Shown: positions 8,477 through 17,603, counted from the stretch's first letter. The stretch: DNA of 33,808 bases from Bacteroidota bacterium (GCA_023251455.1 JAHEYT010000070.1:1-33808), one strand, 5' to 3'. Notes: generated by a model from the letters alone, not told the origin. Program-made: numbers and translations.

Positions 8477-9340
8477 ATGATATTAATTGATGGAAAAAAA
8501 ACAGCTGACGAAATAAAAAAGGAAATAGCGGTTGAAGTTAAACAGATCGTTGCTTCAGGGAAGAGAGCTCCTCATTTGGCTGCTGTTTTGGTCGGTCACG
8601 ACGGTGGCAGCGAAACATATGTTGCATTCAAGATTAAAGATTGCGAAGAGGTTGGTTTCCGGTCGTCGCTGGTTCGTTTCGAAGATAATGTAACAGAAGA
8701 TGAGTTGCTTGCAAAAGTTGCCGAATTGAATGCTGATGCTGATTTAGATGGCTTCATCGTTCAGTTACCACTGCCAAAACACATTTCGGAGCAGAAAATT
8801 ATTGAAGCAATCGACCCACGTAAAGATGTCGATGGATTTCATCCTGAAAATGTGGGCAGATTAGTTTTGGGTATGCCCGCTTTTCTATCAGCAACCCCAT
8901 TTGGGATCGTAGAACTGCTTAAAAGATATCAGATACCAACTTCAGGCAAAAATTGCGTGATCGTTGGACGAAGCAATATTGTTGGCCGTCCGCTGAGTAT
9001 CCTCATGTCGCAGAAAAGTGTAAATGCAACAGTTACAGTAGCGCACAGCCAGACTAAAGACCTTGATAAAGTTTGTGCTGAAGCCGATATTCTGATTGCT
9101 GCTCTGGGTTATCCTGAATTTATTAAAGCCAATATGGTAAAAGAAGGAGCCGTGGTTATTGACGTGGGAACAACCCGGGTTGATGCACCTGAAACAAAAT
9201 CAGGATGGCGTTTGAAGGGCGATGTAAAATTTGATGAAGTGGCTCCAAAGTGTTCCTATATTACTCCTGTTCCTGGTGGAGTAGGGCCTATGACAAGGGT
9301 TTCACTTTTGCTAAATACATTGATTGCAGCAAAAAAGTAA
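8477..9340 (+). CDS. folD: Methylenetetrahydrofolate dehydrogenase/cyclohydrolase FolD
   Basis: FolD interconverts 5,10-methylene-THF and 10-formyl-THF, supplying one-carbon units for purines and formyl-Met-tRNA. I use ATG 8477 (287 residues, starting MILIDGKKTADEI); a TTG two codons upstream is less likely. Catalytic Tyr48 and Lys52 lie in YVAFK, as Tyr50/Lys54 do in E. coli. Other family motifs are DGFIVQLPLPKH, DVDGFHPENVGRL, the dinucleotide segment GRSNIVGRPLS and the C-terminal PVPGGVGPMT. It follows ffh by 18 nt, and a clear terminator follows it. Confidence 0.96.
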   Translation: MILIDGKKTADEIKKEIAVEVKQIVASGKRAPHLAAVLVGHDGGSETYVAFKIKDCEEVGFRSSLVRFEDNVTEDELLAKVAELNADADLDGFIVQLPLPKHISEQKIIEAIDPRKDVDGFHPENVGRLVLGMPAFLSATPFGIVELLKRYQIPTSGKNCVIVGRSNIVGRPLSILMSQKSVNATVTVAHSQTKDLDKVCAEADILIAALGYPEFIKANMVKEGAVVIDVGTTRVDAPETKSGWRLKGDVKFDEVAPKCSYITPVPGGVGPMTRVSLLLNTLIAAKK

Positions 9341-9366
9341 TAAGAAATTAGATTTCTGAAAAATAG

Positions 9367-9392
9367 AAGGTGCTTTTTTGCACCTTTTTTTT
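9367..9392 (+). terminator. Rho-independent terminator after folD
   Basis: The stem AAGGTGC (9367-9373) / GCACCTT (9380-9386) with a T6 loop runs straight into a T tract. It lies 26 nt past the folD stop and ends the ffh-folD transcript. Confidence 0.85.
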
Positions 9393-9431
9393 GTTGCATT
9401 TGTTTATATTTAAAATAAAAAAGATAGTCCC

Positions 9432-10247
9432 ATGAAAACGTATTTTAGAAATAATTTAGTCAAAGTAGGTTTGTTATCAGTTATTTTGACATTTCAGTCC
9501 TGTACCACTGTTCCTTTGATTGGCCGTAAACAAGTAAGCCTTTTGCCAGAGTCTAACATGGTTGAAATGAGTCTGACAAATTATAGTCAGTTTCTTCAGA
9601 CCAATAAGCCGGCAGCTAATAAGACTCAAACAGACATGGTTAAAAGAGTTGGTGCAAAAATGTCGGTTGCCGTTGAAAAATATCTCAACGACAATGGGTT
9701 TGCCGATCGTATTGCTGATTTTAAATGGGAGTTTAATTTGGTTGAAAATGCCGAACCCAATGCCTGGTGTATGCCCGGTGGTAAAGTTGTTTTTTATACC
9801 GGTATTCTGCCGATGACAAAAAATGATGCCGGAGTTGCTGTCGTGATGAGTCACGAAATAGCTCATGCAGTTGCTCGTCACGGTAACGAACGGATGAGTC
9901 AGCAAATGCTGGTTCAGTTTGGTAGTGTCGCTCTTACCGAAGCCATTAAAACCAAACCTGAAAAAACACAGGCGATTTTTCAATCGGCTTACGGATTGGG
10001 GGCACAGTATGGCGTAATGTTACCTTATTCGCGCACGCATGAATATGAAGCAGATAAACTAGGTCTGATTTTTATGGCAATTGCCGGATATAATCCAAAT
10101 GAAGCCATTGGTTTTTGGGAACGGATGGCAGCCAATTCAACTGCGAAAAATCCTGAGTTTTTAAGCACGCATCCATTGGAACAAAACCGGATCGACGCCA
10201 TTAAAGGTTTTTTGCCTGATGCTATGAAATACTATACCGGCAAATAA
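9432..10247 (+). CDS. M48-family metalloprotease lipoprotein
   Basis: A zinc metallopeptidase of the M48 family (relatives of BepA, LoiP and Oma1) that probably works in the periplasm on misfolded outer-membrane proteins. The 271-residue protein has a lipoprotein signal (hydrophobic 10-20, lipobox FQSC, Cys24). The conserved WCMPGGKVVFYTGIL segment (112-126) precedes the zinc motif SHEIAHAVARHG (His141, Glu142, His145), and the EYEAD motif (204-208) supplies the third ligand. The C-terminal part shows THPLEQNRI. It has no TPR tail, unlike BepA, and is closer in size to LoiP. Single gene between the folD terminator and the DUF3276 gene. Confidence 0.92.
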   Translation: MKTYFRNNLVKVGLLSVILTFQSCTTVPLIGRKQVSLLPESNMVEMSLTNYSQFLQTNKPAANKTQTDMVKRVGAKMSVAVEKYLNDNGFADRIADFKWEFNLVENAEPNAWCMPGGKVVFYTGILPMTKNDAGVAVVMSHEIAHAVARHGNERMSQQMLVQFGSVALTEAIKTKPEKTQAIFQSAYGLGAQYGVMLPYSRTHEYEADKLGLIFMAIAGYNPNEAIGFWERMAANSTAKNPEFLSTHPLEQNRIDAIKGFLPDAMKYYTGK

Positions 10248-10411
10248 CCTGTTATCTGAAATTCCAGTATTGAATCTTTCGTTTACACCGGTTAAAATCA
10301 TACATTTTAATCAGGAAGAGTTTAAGCTTTGAAAGTATTACTTTCCATATTCGAAAGTTTTTATGTTATGGTGTTTGTTAACATTTATTGATATTTATCA
10401 AATATTTTTTT

Positions 10412-10419
10412 TATTTTTG
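10412..10419 (+). promoter_or_regulatory. -7 promoter box for the DUF3276 gene
   Basis: TATTTTTG matches TAnnTTTG and lies 36 nt before the ATG. An ATTG at 10387-10390 could be a weak -33 element (21-nt spacing). The transcript would start about 10425. Confidence 0.5.
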
Positions 10420-10455
10420 ATGTAATAAGAATGGAATTTACTTAAAAAGAGAAAG

Positions 10456-10863
10456 ATGGAAGATTTTGAAAAAAATGAGGATCGGTTGGAAAACGACAGT
10501 AAATTCAGAGAAGAGATTTACTCTGTATCTGTCAGAGCTGGGAAAAGAACCTATTTTTTCGATGTAAAATCAACGAGAAGAGACGAATTTTACCTGACAA
10601 TTACTGAAAGCAAAAAAAGATTTGAACAGGATGGAAACTTTCATTTTGAGAAACACAAGATTTTCCTTTACAAGGAAGATTTTGAAAAATTCATTGAAGG
10701 TTTGCAGGAAGTAATCACTTTTATTGATCAGAACCAGCAAGATGAATTTGTAGATCAATCTGATGAACTCGGCGAGTTAGAAGTTACAGATGAAAAAGTT
10801 CTTGAAGAGGTTAGTTTTTCAAAAGACTATACCAAGCTGGAGTTTGATGATCTAAACTCTTAA
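10456..10863 (+). CDS. DUF3276 PUR-domain nucleic-acid-binding protein
   Basis: This 135-residue protein belongs to the DUF3276 family, whose members share the fold of the eukaryotic Pur-alpha single-stranded DNA/RNA-binding protein (as in the Borrelia regulator BpuR). The fold region runs from about 20 to 90: YSVSVRAGKRTYFFDVKST, DEFYLTITESKKRF and HKIFLYKEDFEKFIEGLQE, that is, beta strands with basic and aromatic residues and then a helix. An acidic C-terminal tail follows. It has its own promoter box and terminator. A cytoplasmic regulatory or RNA-binding role is inferred from the fold; targets are unknown. Confidence 0.85.
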   Translation: MEDFEKNEDRLENDSKFREEIYSVSVRAGKRTYFFDVKSTRRDEFYLTITESKKRFEQDGNFHFEKHKIFLYKEDFEKFIEGLQEVITFIDQNQQDEFVDQSDELGELEVTDEKVLEEVSFSKDYTKLEFDDLNS

Positions 10864-10976
10864 TTTTTTATTCTATTACTGAGGCTGATGTAATTCATTT
10901 TGTTTCCTCGATCTTTTGAATGATACTAAAAGATATTATCATTTCACTACAAATCTTATCGCTCTATATTTGAATC

Positions 10977-11006
10977 AAACCGGATTTTTACATCCGGTTT
11001 TTTTAT
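10977..11006 (+). terminator. Rho-independent terminator after the DUF3276 gene
   Basis: The 9-bp stem AAACCGGAT (10977-10985) / ATCCGGTTT (10992-11000) with a 6-nt loop is followed by more T residues. It lies about 110 nt past the stop codon and faces the gltA terminator. Confidence 0.8.
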
Positions 11007-11035
11007 TTTATATGCACCATTGTCCATATTTAGGG

Positions 11036-11075
11036 CGAAAAAAAAAGAGGCTGAACACTTTCGCGACAGCCTCTT
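11036..11075 (-). terminator. Rho-independent terminator after gltA
   Basis: The 9-bp stem AAGAGGCTG (11045-11053) / CAGCCTCTT (11067-11075) is followed on the minus strand by a run of T. It lies 29 nt past the gltA stop and ends the acn-IDH-IDH-gltA transcript. Confidence 0.85.
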
Positions 11076-11103
11076 CACCCTTTTTGCTATGAACATTACA
11101 CAG

Positions 11104-12420
11104 TTACTCTTCTCTTGTTATTCCTGCTTTGTTTAGGAACCATTCCATTGTTTGTGAATTTGGACGTTCAATCGGTAGTCCGTAGAAACGGTCGAAAACC
11201 AAAGAGGCCATTACACCCAGCGAGCGCGATACACCAAATAAAACGGTATAGAAACTCGATTCGGTAATTCCATAGTGGTTCAGCAGCGCACCGCTGAAAG
11301 CATCTACGTTTGGCCAAGGATTTTTAATTTTTCCGGTAGCTTCCAGGATAGGCGGAGCCACGCGATAAATGGCATTTACTGTATTAATCAAACTATCGTT
11401 GACAATGTATTTTTCAGCAAATTTTTGCTGAACGGTAAAACGAGGATCAGTAATACGTAGCACAGCGTGACCATAACCCGGAACAACACGACCCTGAATC
11501 AACGTTTTTTCAATGTAGGCTGCAATTTGTGGATCAGTAGGTTCGTCGGTTCCAAGTTCTCCAAGCATTTCTGCAATCCAGTCCATTACTTCCTGATTGG
11601 CAAAACCATGCAATGGGCCTGCTAATCCAACCATTCCGGCTGAATAGGCATAATAGGCATTACTAAGCGCTGAGCCCACCAGATGGGTTGCGTGAGCCGA
11701 AACATTTCCTCCCTCGTGGTCGGCATGGATGACCATATACAAACGAAGCAAACGTTTGACTTCAACCGAATCGTAGCCCATCATGTGCGCCAGGTTTCCG
11801 GCCCAGTCCAAATTCGGATTTGGTTCGATGTGGTTTCCATTGTGATAAATGCGGCGGTAAATATAGGCTGCAATGCGCGGAAGACGGGCGATCAAGGTCA
11901 TCACGTCTTCGTACATAAAGTCCCAGTAGAACTTTTTATTAACACCTGCACGGTAAGCTTTCTGGAAAACCGAATCATACGCCATCGATAGAATAGCAGT
12001 ACTGAACTGGGTCATCGGGCGGCTGTTCTTTGGCAGCGCATCAATCACATCGAATACATGCTGTGGTACGTGTGCTCGCGTGGCCCAATCCTTCGAAATA
12101 TTGATCACATCTTCCTTCTCCGGAATTTCACCGATCATCATCAGGTAAAATAATCCTTCAGGAAGTGGTTCGCCGGCGTCATCCAATTTCGGAAGTTTTT
12201 CCTGTAATTCAGGAAGAGAAAAACCACGGAAGCGGATACCTTCGTTCGCATCCAACTTTGAAGTTTCGGTTAATAACGCGGGAATGCCTTTCATGCCAGA
12301 AAGCACCTGGTCGATGGTTACCTGACCAAGAACTACATCTCCATGTTCTTTTCTGAGCTTTTGAAGATCAGCCATGCTTTTCATGGCTTTTTCATAGAAC
12401 CGGTTTTTAATGTATTCCAT
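11104..12420 (-). CDS. gltA: Citrate synthase, eukaryote-like type
   Basis: Condenses acetyl-CoA with oxaloacetate to citrate, the entry step of the TCA cycle. The 438-residue protein is of the mitochondrial-like type rather than the E. coli hexameric type. Conserved segments are GIRFRGFSLPELQ, HADHEGGNVSAH, GLAGPLHGFANQEV and VPGYGHAVLR. The catalytic triad is His271, His318 and Asp373, three or two residues below pig citrate synthase (274, 320, 375), with identical surroundings. It is last in the minus-strand operon that starts with acn, separated from the upstream IDH gene by 41 nt, and has its own terminator. Confidence 0.95.
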   Translation of the reverse strand: MEYIKNRFYEKAMKSMADLQKLRKEHGDVVLGQVTIDQVLSGMKGIPALLTETSKLDANEGIRFRGFSLPELQEKLPKLDDAGEPLPEGLFYLMMIGEIPEKEDVINISKDWATRAHVPQHVFDVIDALPKNSRPMTQFSTAILSMAYDSVFQKAYRAGVNKKFYWDFMYEDVMTLIARLPRIAAYIYRRIYHNGNHIEPNPNLDWAGNLAHMMGYDSVEVKRLLRLYMVIHADHEGGNVSAHATHLVGSALSNAYYAYSAGMVGLAGPLHGFANQEVMDWIAEMLGELGTDEPTDPQIAAYIEKTLIQGRVVPGYGHAVLRITDPRFTVQQKFAEKYIVNDSLINTVNAIYRVAPPILEATGKIKNPWPNVDAFSGALLNHYGITESSFYTVLFGVSRSLGVMASLVFDRFYGLPIERPNSQTMEWFLNKAGITREE

Positions 12421-12461
12421 ATCTTTGATTTTTAGTTTTTGTTCAGAATAACTTTTCTAAA

Positions 12462-13727
12462 TTAATGAATATTTCGGATAATCTCATCTGCAAATTTCGA
12501 GGTCGATAATAATGTTGCACCTTCCATCATACTAAACAAATCAGACGTTACTTTTCGTTTCGAAAAAGTATGTTCCATAGCATCATAGATGTGTTCGGCA
12601 GCCTCATACCAACCTAAATATTCGAGTAACATGGCTCCTGAAAGAATTAATGATCCGGGATTAGCTTTACCTGTTCCGGCAATGTTGGGAGCTGTTCCGT
12701 GTGTAGCTTCAAAAATGGCATAGCCGCTGTTGTAATTGATGTTTGCCCCCGGCGAAATGCCTATGCCGCCAACCATAGCCGCCAATTGGTCTGAAATGTA
12801 GTCGCCATTCAGGTTCATGGTTGCAATTACCGAATGATCAAACGGGTGTAATAAACTTTCCTGAAGAAATGCATCGGTAATCACATCTTTTATGATGACC
12901 TTCCCCATTCCTTTCGCCTTTGACAGTGCAGTTTTAGCGGCTTCCGGTCCTTCTTCCTGTTCAATTAGTTTGTACTTTTTCCACGTAAAAGTCTGATGAG
13001 TAAATTCAGCTTCGGCCAGTTCGTACCCCCAGTTCTTGAACGCACCCTCAGTAAATTTCATAATGTTCCCTTTGTGAACGATCGTCACAGAAGGTAGTTC
13101 CCGATCTATGGCATATTTTATGGCAGCACGAATCAGTCGTTCTGAGCCTTCTTTTGAAACCGGTTTCACTCCAAACGAACTACTCTCCGGAAAACGAATT
13201 TTGTCTACACCCATTTCATTAATCAGAAAATCGCGGAATTTTATAGCCTTGCTGTCACCAGTCATGAATTCGATACCCGCGTAAATATCCTCGGTATTTT
13301 CCCTGAATATATGCATATCAACCAGCTCCGGAAAACGTACAGGCGAGGGGACTCCCTTAAACCAACGGATCGGCCGAAGACAAACATACAGGTCTAAGGT
13401 TTGGCGCAGCGCTACATTTAACGAACGGATACCTTCACCAACAGGTGTTTCAAGCGGACCTTTAATTCCAACCAGATATTCCTTAAATGCTTCCAGCGTT
13501 TCATCAGGCATATAATTTCCGGTCAATTCAAAAGCTTTTTTACCAGCCAGAACTTCTTTCCAGATCAACTTTTTGGTTGTTCCATAAGCTTTCTTTACGG
13601 CAGCATTAATGACCCGTTGACTTGGTTCTGTGATGTCTTTCCCAATGCCATCGCCCTCGATAAATGGAATTGTTGGCTCATTGGGAACGATGATTTTACC
13701 GTGTTGGTATTGAATGGTATGGCTCAT
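12462..13727 (-). CDS. icd: Isocitrate dehydrogenase, E. coli Icd fold, predicted NAD-type
   Basis: Oxidatively decarboxylates isocitrate to 2-oxoglutarate. The 421-residue protein aligns with E. coli Icd with an offset of 11: Ser102 (the E. coli phosphoserine Ser113) in RSLNVALRQTLDLY, Tyr149 and Lys219 as catalytic pair. The cofactor residues differ from NADP-using E. coli Icd. Lys344, Tyr345, Val351, Tyr391 and Arg395 of E. coli correspond here to Asn348, Ile349, Ala355, Ser395 and Ser399, a pattern like NAD-dependent members. NAD preference is therefore my inference, not an observation. The gene lies between a second, unrelated IDH and gltA in the acn operon. Confidence 0.9.
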   Translation of the reverse strand: MSHTIQYQHGKIIVPNEPTIPFIEGDGIGKDITEPSQRVINAAVKKAYGTTKKLIWKEVLAGKKAFELTGNYMPDETLEAFKEYLVGIKGPLETPVGEGIRSLNVALRQTLDLYVCLRPIRWFKGVPSPVRFPELVDMHIFRENTEDIYAGIEFMTGDSKAIKFRDFLINEMGVDKIRFPESSSFGVKPVSKEGSERLIRAAIKYAIDRELPSVTIVHKGNIMKFTEGAFKNWGYELAEAEFTHQTFTWKKYKLIEQEEGPEAAKTALSKAKGMGKVIIKDVITDAFLQESLLHPFDHSVIATMNLNGDYISDQLAAMVGGIGISPGANINYNSGYAIFEATHGTAPNIAGTGKANPGSLILSGAMLLEYLGWYEAAEHIYDAMEHTFSKRKVTSDLFSMMEGATLLSTSKFADEIIRNIH

Positions 13728-13794
13728 ATTTGTTGAATGATTGAATAACTGATTATTAAGACTAACCCAGAAGGTCTCCGAAAACTGCGACTGT

Positions 13795-15024
13795 TTACTT
13801 CAATTTCTTCTGAAGGTTGGTATCTAATGCATCCAGAAATTCTTCTGTAGTCAGGTAATTTTCCGTTTTCAGTTCACTGCCGTATACAATCAGGGCTAAA
13901 TCTTTGGTCATTTTGCCTTCTTCAACGGTTTCAACACAAACTTGTTCAAGAGCTTCAGCAAAATCAATTAAATTTTGAGTTCCATCCAGTTTTCCACGGA
14001 AAGCCAGGCCACGTGTCCAGGCATAAATCGAGGCAATCGGGTTGGTCGAAGTTGGCTTGCCCTGTTGGTGCATCCGATAATGGCGGGTTACTGTGCCATG
14101 AGCAGCTTCTGCTTCCATGGTTTTGCCATCAGGAGTAACCAATGTTGAAGTCATTAAGCCGAGTGAACCAAATCCCTGTGCAACGGTGTCCGACTGAACA
14201 TCGCCATCGTAGTTTTTGCAGGCCCAAACAAATCCACCTTCCCATTTCATACAGGCAGCCACCATATCGTCGATTAAACGATGTTCGTAGGTAATTCCTG
14301 CTTCAGCAAAAGCTTCCTTGAATTCAGTATCGAAAATATCCTGAAAGATGTCCTTGAACCGTCCATCGTACTTTTTCAGGATGGTATTTTTTGTTGAAAG
14401 ATAAAGCGGCCATTTTTTAACCAACGCCTGATTCATACAGGCCCGTGCAAATCCGGTGATCGACTCGTCGGTATTGTACATAGCCATTGCTACGCCATCG
14501 CCTGCAAAATCATAAACTTCGAATGATGTTTCTTTGCTGCCGTCTTCAGGAGTGAATGTAATGGTGAGTTTACCTTTACCTTTGGTTACAAAGTCGGTGG
14601 CACGGTACTGGTCGCCAAATGCGTGACGGCCAATGCAAATCGGCTGTTTCCACCCTGGTACTAACCTTGGAATATTGCTGATGATGATTGGTTCGCGAAA
14701 AACTGTACCGTCCAAAATATTACGGATGGTTCCGTTCGGCGATTTCCACATTTTTTTGAGGCCAAATTCTTCTACACGAGCCTCGTCGGGAGTAATGGTG
14801 GCGCATTTAATGCCTACTCCATATTTTTTGATGGCATTGGCTGCATCAATGGTTACCTGATCGTTTGTTTCATCGCGGTACTCCATTCCCAGATCGAAGT
14901 ATTTGATGTCGATATCGAGGTATGGGAAAATCAGTTTTTCCTTAATTAAAGACCAGATAATACGGGTCATTTCATCTCCGTCTAACTCTACTACAGGGTT
15001 TTGTACTTTAATCTTTTCAATCAT
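13795..15024 (-). CDS. NADP-dependent isocitrate dehydrogenase, eukaryotic IDH1 type
   Basis: A second isocitrate dehydrogenase, from the subfamily of human IDH1/IDH2 and unlike its operon neighbour in sequence. The 409-residue protein shows VVELDGDEMTRIIW, KSPNGTIRNILDGTVFREPI, IGRHAFGDQYRATDF (the substrate Arg, human Arg132, is Arg133 here) and AHGTVTRHYRMHQQG. Arg314 and His315 match the human residues that bind the 2'-phosphate of NADP, so NADP use is well supported. Located 95 nt downstream of acn and 67 nt upstream of the icd-type gene. It would supply NADPH and 2-oxoglutarate. Confidence 0.95.
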   Translation of the reverse strand: MIEKIKVQNPVVELDGDEMTRIIWSLIKEKLIFPYLDIDIKYFDLGMEYRDETNDQVTIDAANAIKKYGVGIKCATITPDEARVEEFGLKKMWKSPNGTIRNILDGTVFREPIIISNIPRLVPGWKQPICIGRHAFGDQYRATDFVTKGKGKLTITFTPEDGSKETSFEVYDFAGDGVAMAMYNTDESITGFARACMNQALVKKWPLYLSTKNTILKKYDGRFKDIFQDIFDTEFKEAFAEAGITYEHRLIDDMVAACMKWEGGFVWACKNYDGDVQSDTVAQGFGSLGLMTSTLVTPDGKTMEAEAAHGTVTRHYRMHQQGKPTSTNPIASIYAWTRGLAFRGKLDGTQNLIDFAEALEQVCVETVEEGKMTKDLALIVYGSELKTENYLTTEEFLDALDTNLQKKLK

Positions 15025-15038
15025 CTTTAGTTTTTTTT

Positions 15039-15101
15039 ACCACATAGACACATCGTTCGCATAGAAAAATTAAATCTATGTGTACTATGTGCCTATGTGG
15101 T
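15039..15101. repeat. Nested palindrome with CTATGTG repeats between acn and IDH
   Basis: Outer arms CCACATAG (15040-15047) and CTATGTGG (15093-15100) pair, followed inward by CACAT/ATGTG after one mismatch. An inner stem CATAGA (15060-15065) / TCTATG (15075-15080) forms a second hairpin. The right half contains three near-tandem CTATGTG units. It fills most of the spacer between acn and the IDH gene and lies inside the likely operon transcript, where it could act as an RNA processing or attenuation hairpin. Its form suggests a dispersed palindromic element. Confidence 0.7.
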
Positions 15102-15119
15102 TGTTTTATTAATGTATTA

Positions 15120-17381
15120 TTAAAGGTTTTGTTTGCGAATTAAATCTAATGCTGAACCGGCTTTAAACCAGTCGATTTGTTGTTGATTGTATGTGTGGTT
15201 CAATTTGATCGTGTCTTGGGTTTGATCAGCATGAACGATTTCAAGAGTCAATTGTTTACCAGGCGCAAATTCCTTCAGGTCGATAAAGTTAAAGGTATCG
15301 TCTTCCTGAATTTTGTCGTAATCTGATTCATTGGCGAAAGTCAGGCCGAGCATTCCCTGTTTCTTCAGGTTAGTTTCGTGGATACGGGCAAACGATTTAA
15401 CGATGACCGCTTTCACGCCCAAATGACGAGGTTCCATAGCCGCGTGTTCACGCGATGATCCTTCACCGTAATTCTGGTCGCCAACAACGATTGTCGCCAA
15501 TCCTGCGGCTTTGTATGCACGTTGAACAGCCGGTACTTCACTGTATTCGCCAGTCAGTTGATTTTTAACCTTGTTGGCTTGCTCGTTGAAAGCATTCACA
15601 GCACCAATCAGCATGTTGTTCGAAATGTTATCTAAATGGCCACGAAAACGCAACCAGGGACCTGCCATAGAAATATGGTCGGTTGTACATTTTCCTTTGG
15701 CCTTGATGAGCAATTTTGCTCCGGTAATATTATCGCCGTTCCATGCTTCGAAAGGCTGAAGCAACTGAAGCCTCGAAGAATCCGAAGCAACTTTAACTTC
15801 TACTGAAGAACCGTTTTCAGCCGGAGCCTGATATCCTGCATCTTCCACCGCAAAACCTTTTGTTGGAAGCTCTTGTCCTGAAGGAATATCGAGTTTTACC
15901 TTTTCGCCATTTTCATTGGTCAGGTAATCGGTTAGCGGATTAAATGTCAGATCACCGGCAATGGCCAGTGCGGTAACTATTTCAGGAGAAGCCACGAAAG
16001 CATGGGTATTTGGATTGCCATCGGCACGTTTCGAAAAATTGCGGTTAAACGAGTGAATAATCGTATTCTTCTCACCTTTTTCTGCACCGGGACGAGACCA
16101 TTGGCCGATACACGGTCCGCAGGCATTGGCAAACACGCTCGCACCAATTTGGTTGAAAATATTAATAAAACCATCGCGCTCGATGGTGTAGCGAACTAAT
16201 TCGGAACCTGGAGTAATAGTGAATTCAGCTTTCGACTTCAGTTTTTTATCGACAGCCTGTTGAGCCAACGATGCTGAACGCGAAATGTCTTCGTACGATG
16301 AATTGGTACACGAACCAATCAAACCTACTTCAATTTTAGTTGGCCAGCCATTTTCTTTAGCTACCTCGCCAATTTTTGAAATTGGTGTAGCGCGGTCAGG
16401 CGTGAATGGTCCATTAATATATGGTTCCAGCTCGTTCAGGTTAATTTCAATCACCTGATCGAAATATTTTTCAGGATTGGCATAAACTTCAGGATCGGCA
16501 GTTAAATGTTCTTTAACTTCGTTAGCCAAATCGGCAACAGCAGCACGACCCGTGGCGCGAAGATAGCGTTCCATCGATTCGTCGTAACCAAAAGTAGATG
16601 TGGTAGCGCCTACTTCGGCACCCATGTTACAGATGGTTCCTTTTCCGGTACACGAAATGGATTGTGCTCCTTCGCCGAAATATTCAATGATTGCACCCGT
16701 TCCGCCTTTTACAGTAAGGATTCCGGCCACTTTCAGGATAATGTCTTTTGGAGCGGCCCATCCACTCAGTTTCCCGGTAAGTTTAATTCCAATCAACTTC
16801 GGAAATTTAAGTTCCCAAGCCATTCCGGCCATCACATCAACGGCATCGGCGCCGCCAACGCCAATGGCAACCATGCCCAAACCCCCGGCATTTACGGTGT
16901 GCGAGTCGGTTCCAATCATCATTCCCCCAGGGAAGGCATAATTTTCGAGTACTACCTGATGGATAATCCCCGCGCCTGGCTTCCAGAAACCAATTCCGTA
17001 TTTATTGGATACCGATTCCAGAAAATCGTAAACTTCTTTATTGATTTTGATGGCATCATTTAAATCAGCCAAACCGTTTTTACTGGCCTGAATCAGGTGA
17101 TCGCAATGCACTGTTGAAGGCACTGCCGTTTTGCTCTTTCCCGAGTTCATAAATTGCAGCAAAGCCATTTGGGCCGTGGCATCTTGCATGGCTACACGGT
17201 CAGGTGCAAAGTCAACATAGTCAACTCCACGTTTGAAATCACTCACCGGTTGATCGCCATACAAATGGGAGTAAAGAATTTTTTCGGATAAGGTTAACGG
17301 TCTGTTTAAGTGCTTTTTGGCCTTTTCAATTTTAGCGCTTAATTCCTGATAACTTTTTGTAATTAAATCCAGATCAAACAT
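15120..17381 (-). CDS. acn: Aconitate hydratase, mitochondrial-like type
   Basis: Isomerises citrate to isocitrate through a 4Fe-4S cluster. The 753-residue protein is of the mitochondrial aconitase type. Cluster ligands Cys358 (IGSCTNSSYEDISR), Cys421 and Cys424 (ACGPCIGQW) carry the same numbers as in mature pig heart aconitase. Other motifs are GTDSHTVNAGGLGM and, near the C terminus, GDQNYGEGSSREHAAMEPR. It is the first gene of the minus-strand operon acn - NADP-IDH - icd - gltA, which covers citrate formation to 2-oxoglutarate. A -7 box lies about 110 nt upstream. Confidence 0.96.
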   Translation of the reverse strand: MFDLDLITKSYQELSAKIEKAKKHLNRPLTLSEKILYSHLYGDQPVSDFKRGVDYVDFAPDRVAMQDATAQMALLQFMNSGKSKTAVPSTVHCDHLIQASKNGLADLNDAIKINKEVYDFLESVSNKYGIGFWKPGAGIIHQVVLENYAFPGGMMIGTDSHTVNAGGLGMVAIGVGGADAVDVMAGMAWELKFPKLIGIKLTGKLSGWAAPKDIILKVAGILTVKGGTGAIIEYFGEGAQSISCTGKGTICNMGAEVGATTSTFGYDESMERYLRATGRAAVADLANEVKEHLTADPEVYANPEKYFDQVIEINLNELEPYINGPFTPDRATPISKIGEVAKENGWPTKIEVGLIGSCTNSSYEDISRSASLAQQAVDKKLKSKAEFTITPGSELVRYTIERDGFINIFNQIGASVFANACGPCIGQWSRPGAEKGEKNTIIHSFNRNFSKRADGNPNTHAFVASPEIVTALAIAGDLTFNPLTDYLTNENGEKVKLDIPSGQELPTKGFAVEDAGYQAPAENGSSVEVKVASDSSRLQLLQPFEAWNGDNITGAKLLIKAKGKCTTDHISMAGPWLRFRGHLDNISNNMLIGAVNAFNEQANKVKNQLTGEYSEVPAVQRAYKAAGLATIVVGDQNYGEGSSREHAAMEPRHLGVKAVIVKSFARIHETNLKKQGMLGLTFANESDYDKIQEDDTFNFIDLKEFAPGKQLTLEIVHADQTQDTIKLNHTYNQQQIDWFKAGSALDLIRKQNL

Positions 17382-17489
17382 ATTTTTTGGTTTTTATTTT
17401 AATCGCATGCAATATAGAAAAATCAAAATACTAACAATAACACATTCGTTTTGTTCTTCTAAATATTTCCAATATATCAAAAAAAGGAA

Positions 17490-17497
17490 CAAAGTTA
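17490..17497 (-). promoter_or_regulatory. -7 promoter box for the acn operon
   Basis: Read on the minus strand this is TAACTTTG, an exact match to TAnnTTTG, about 110 nt upstream of the acn start. A convincing -33 element is not visible. Confidence 0.5.
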
Positions 17498-17571
17498 GCT
17501 GCTGTATTTTGTAAAACTCTGTCAATGTGTTCAGTTTGTTCTCCGGATTTTGCAGCTATTTAGCTGAAAAT

Positions 17572-17603
17572 AAAAAAGCTGCCTGAACCCAGACAGCTTT
17601 TTT
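17572..17603 (-). terminator. Bidirectional-looking terminator after the fucosidase gene
   Basis: Arms 17572-17585 and 17590-17603 pair with a single mismatch (AAAAAAGCTG..CTG) around a 4-nt loop, ending in T6 on the minus strand. It lies 24 nt past the fucosidase stop. The next gene (acn) is transcribed in the same direction, so the hairpin separates the two units. Confidence 0.8.

Noticed and set aside
16506..17063. 185-residue open frame antisense to aconitase
   Set aside because: Shadow of the strongly conserved acn coding sequence; no independent features.
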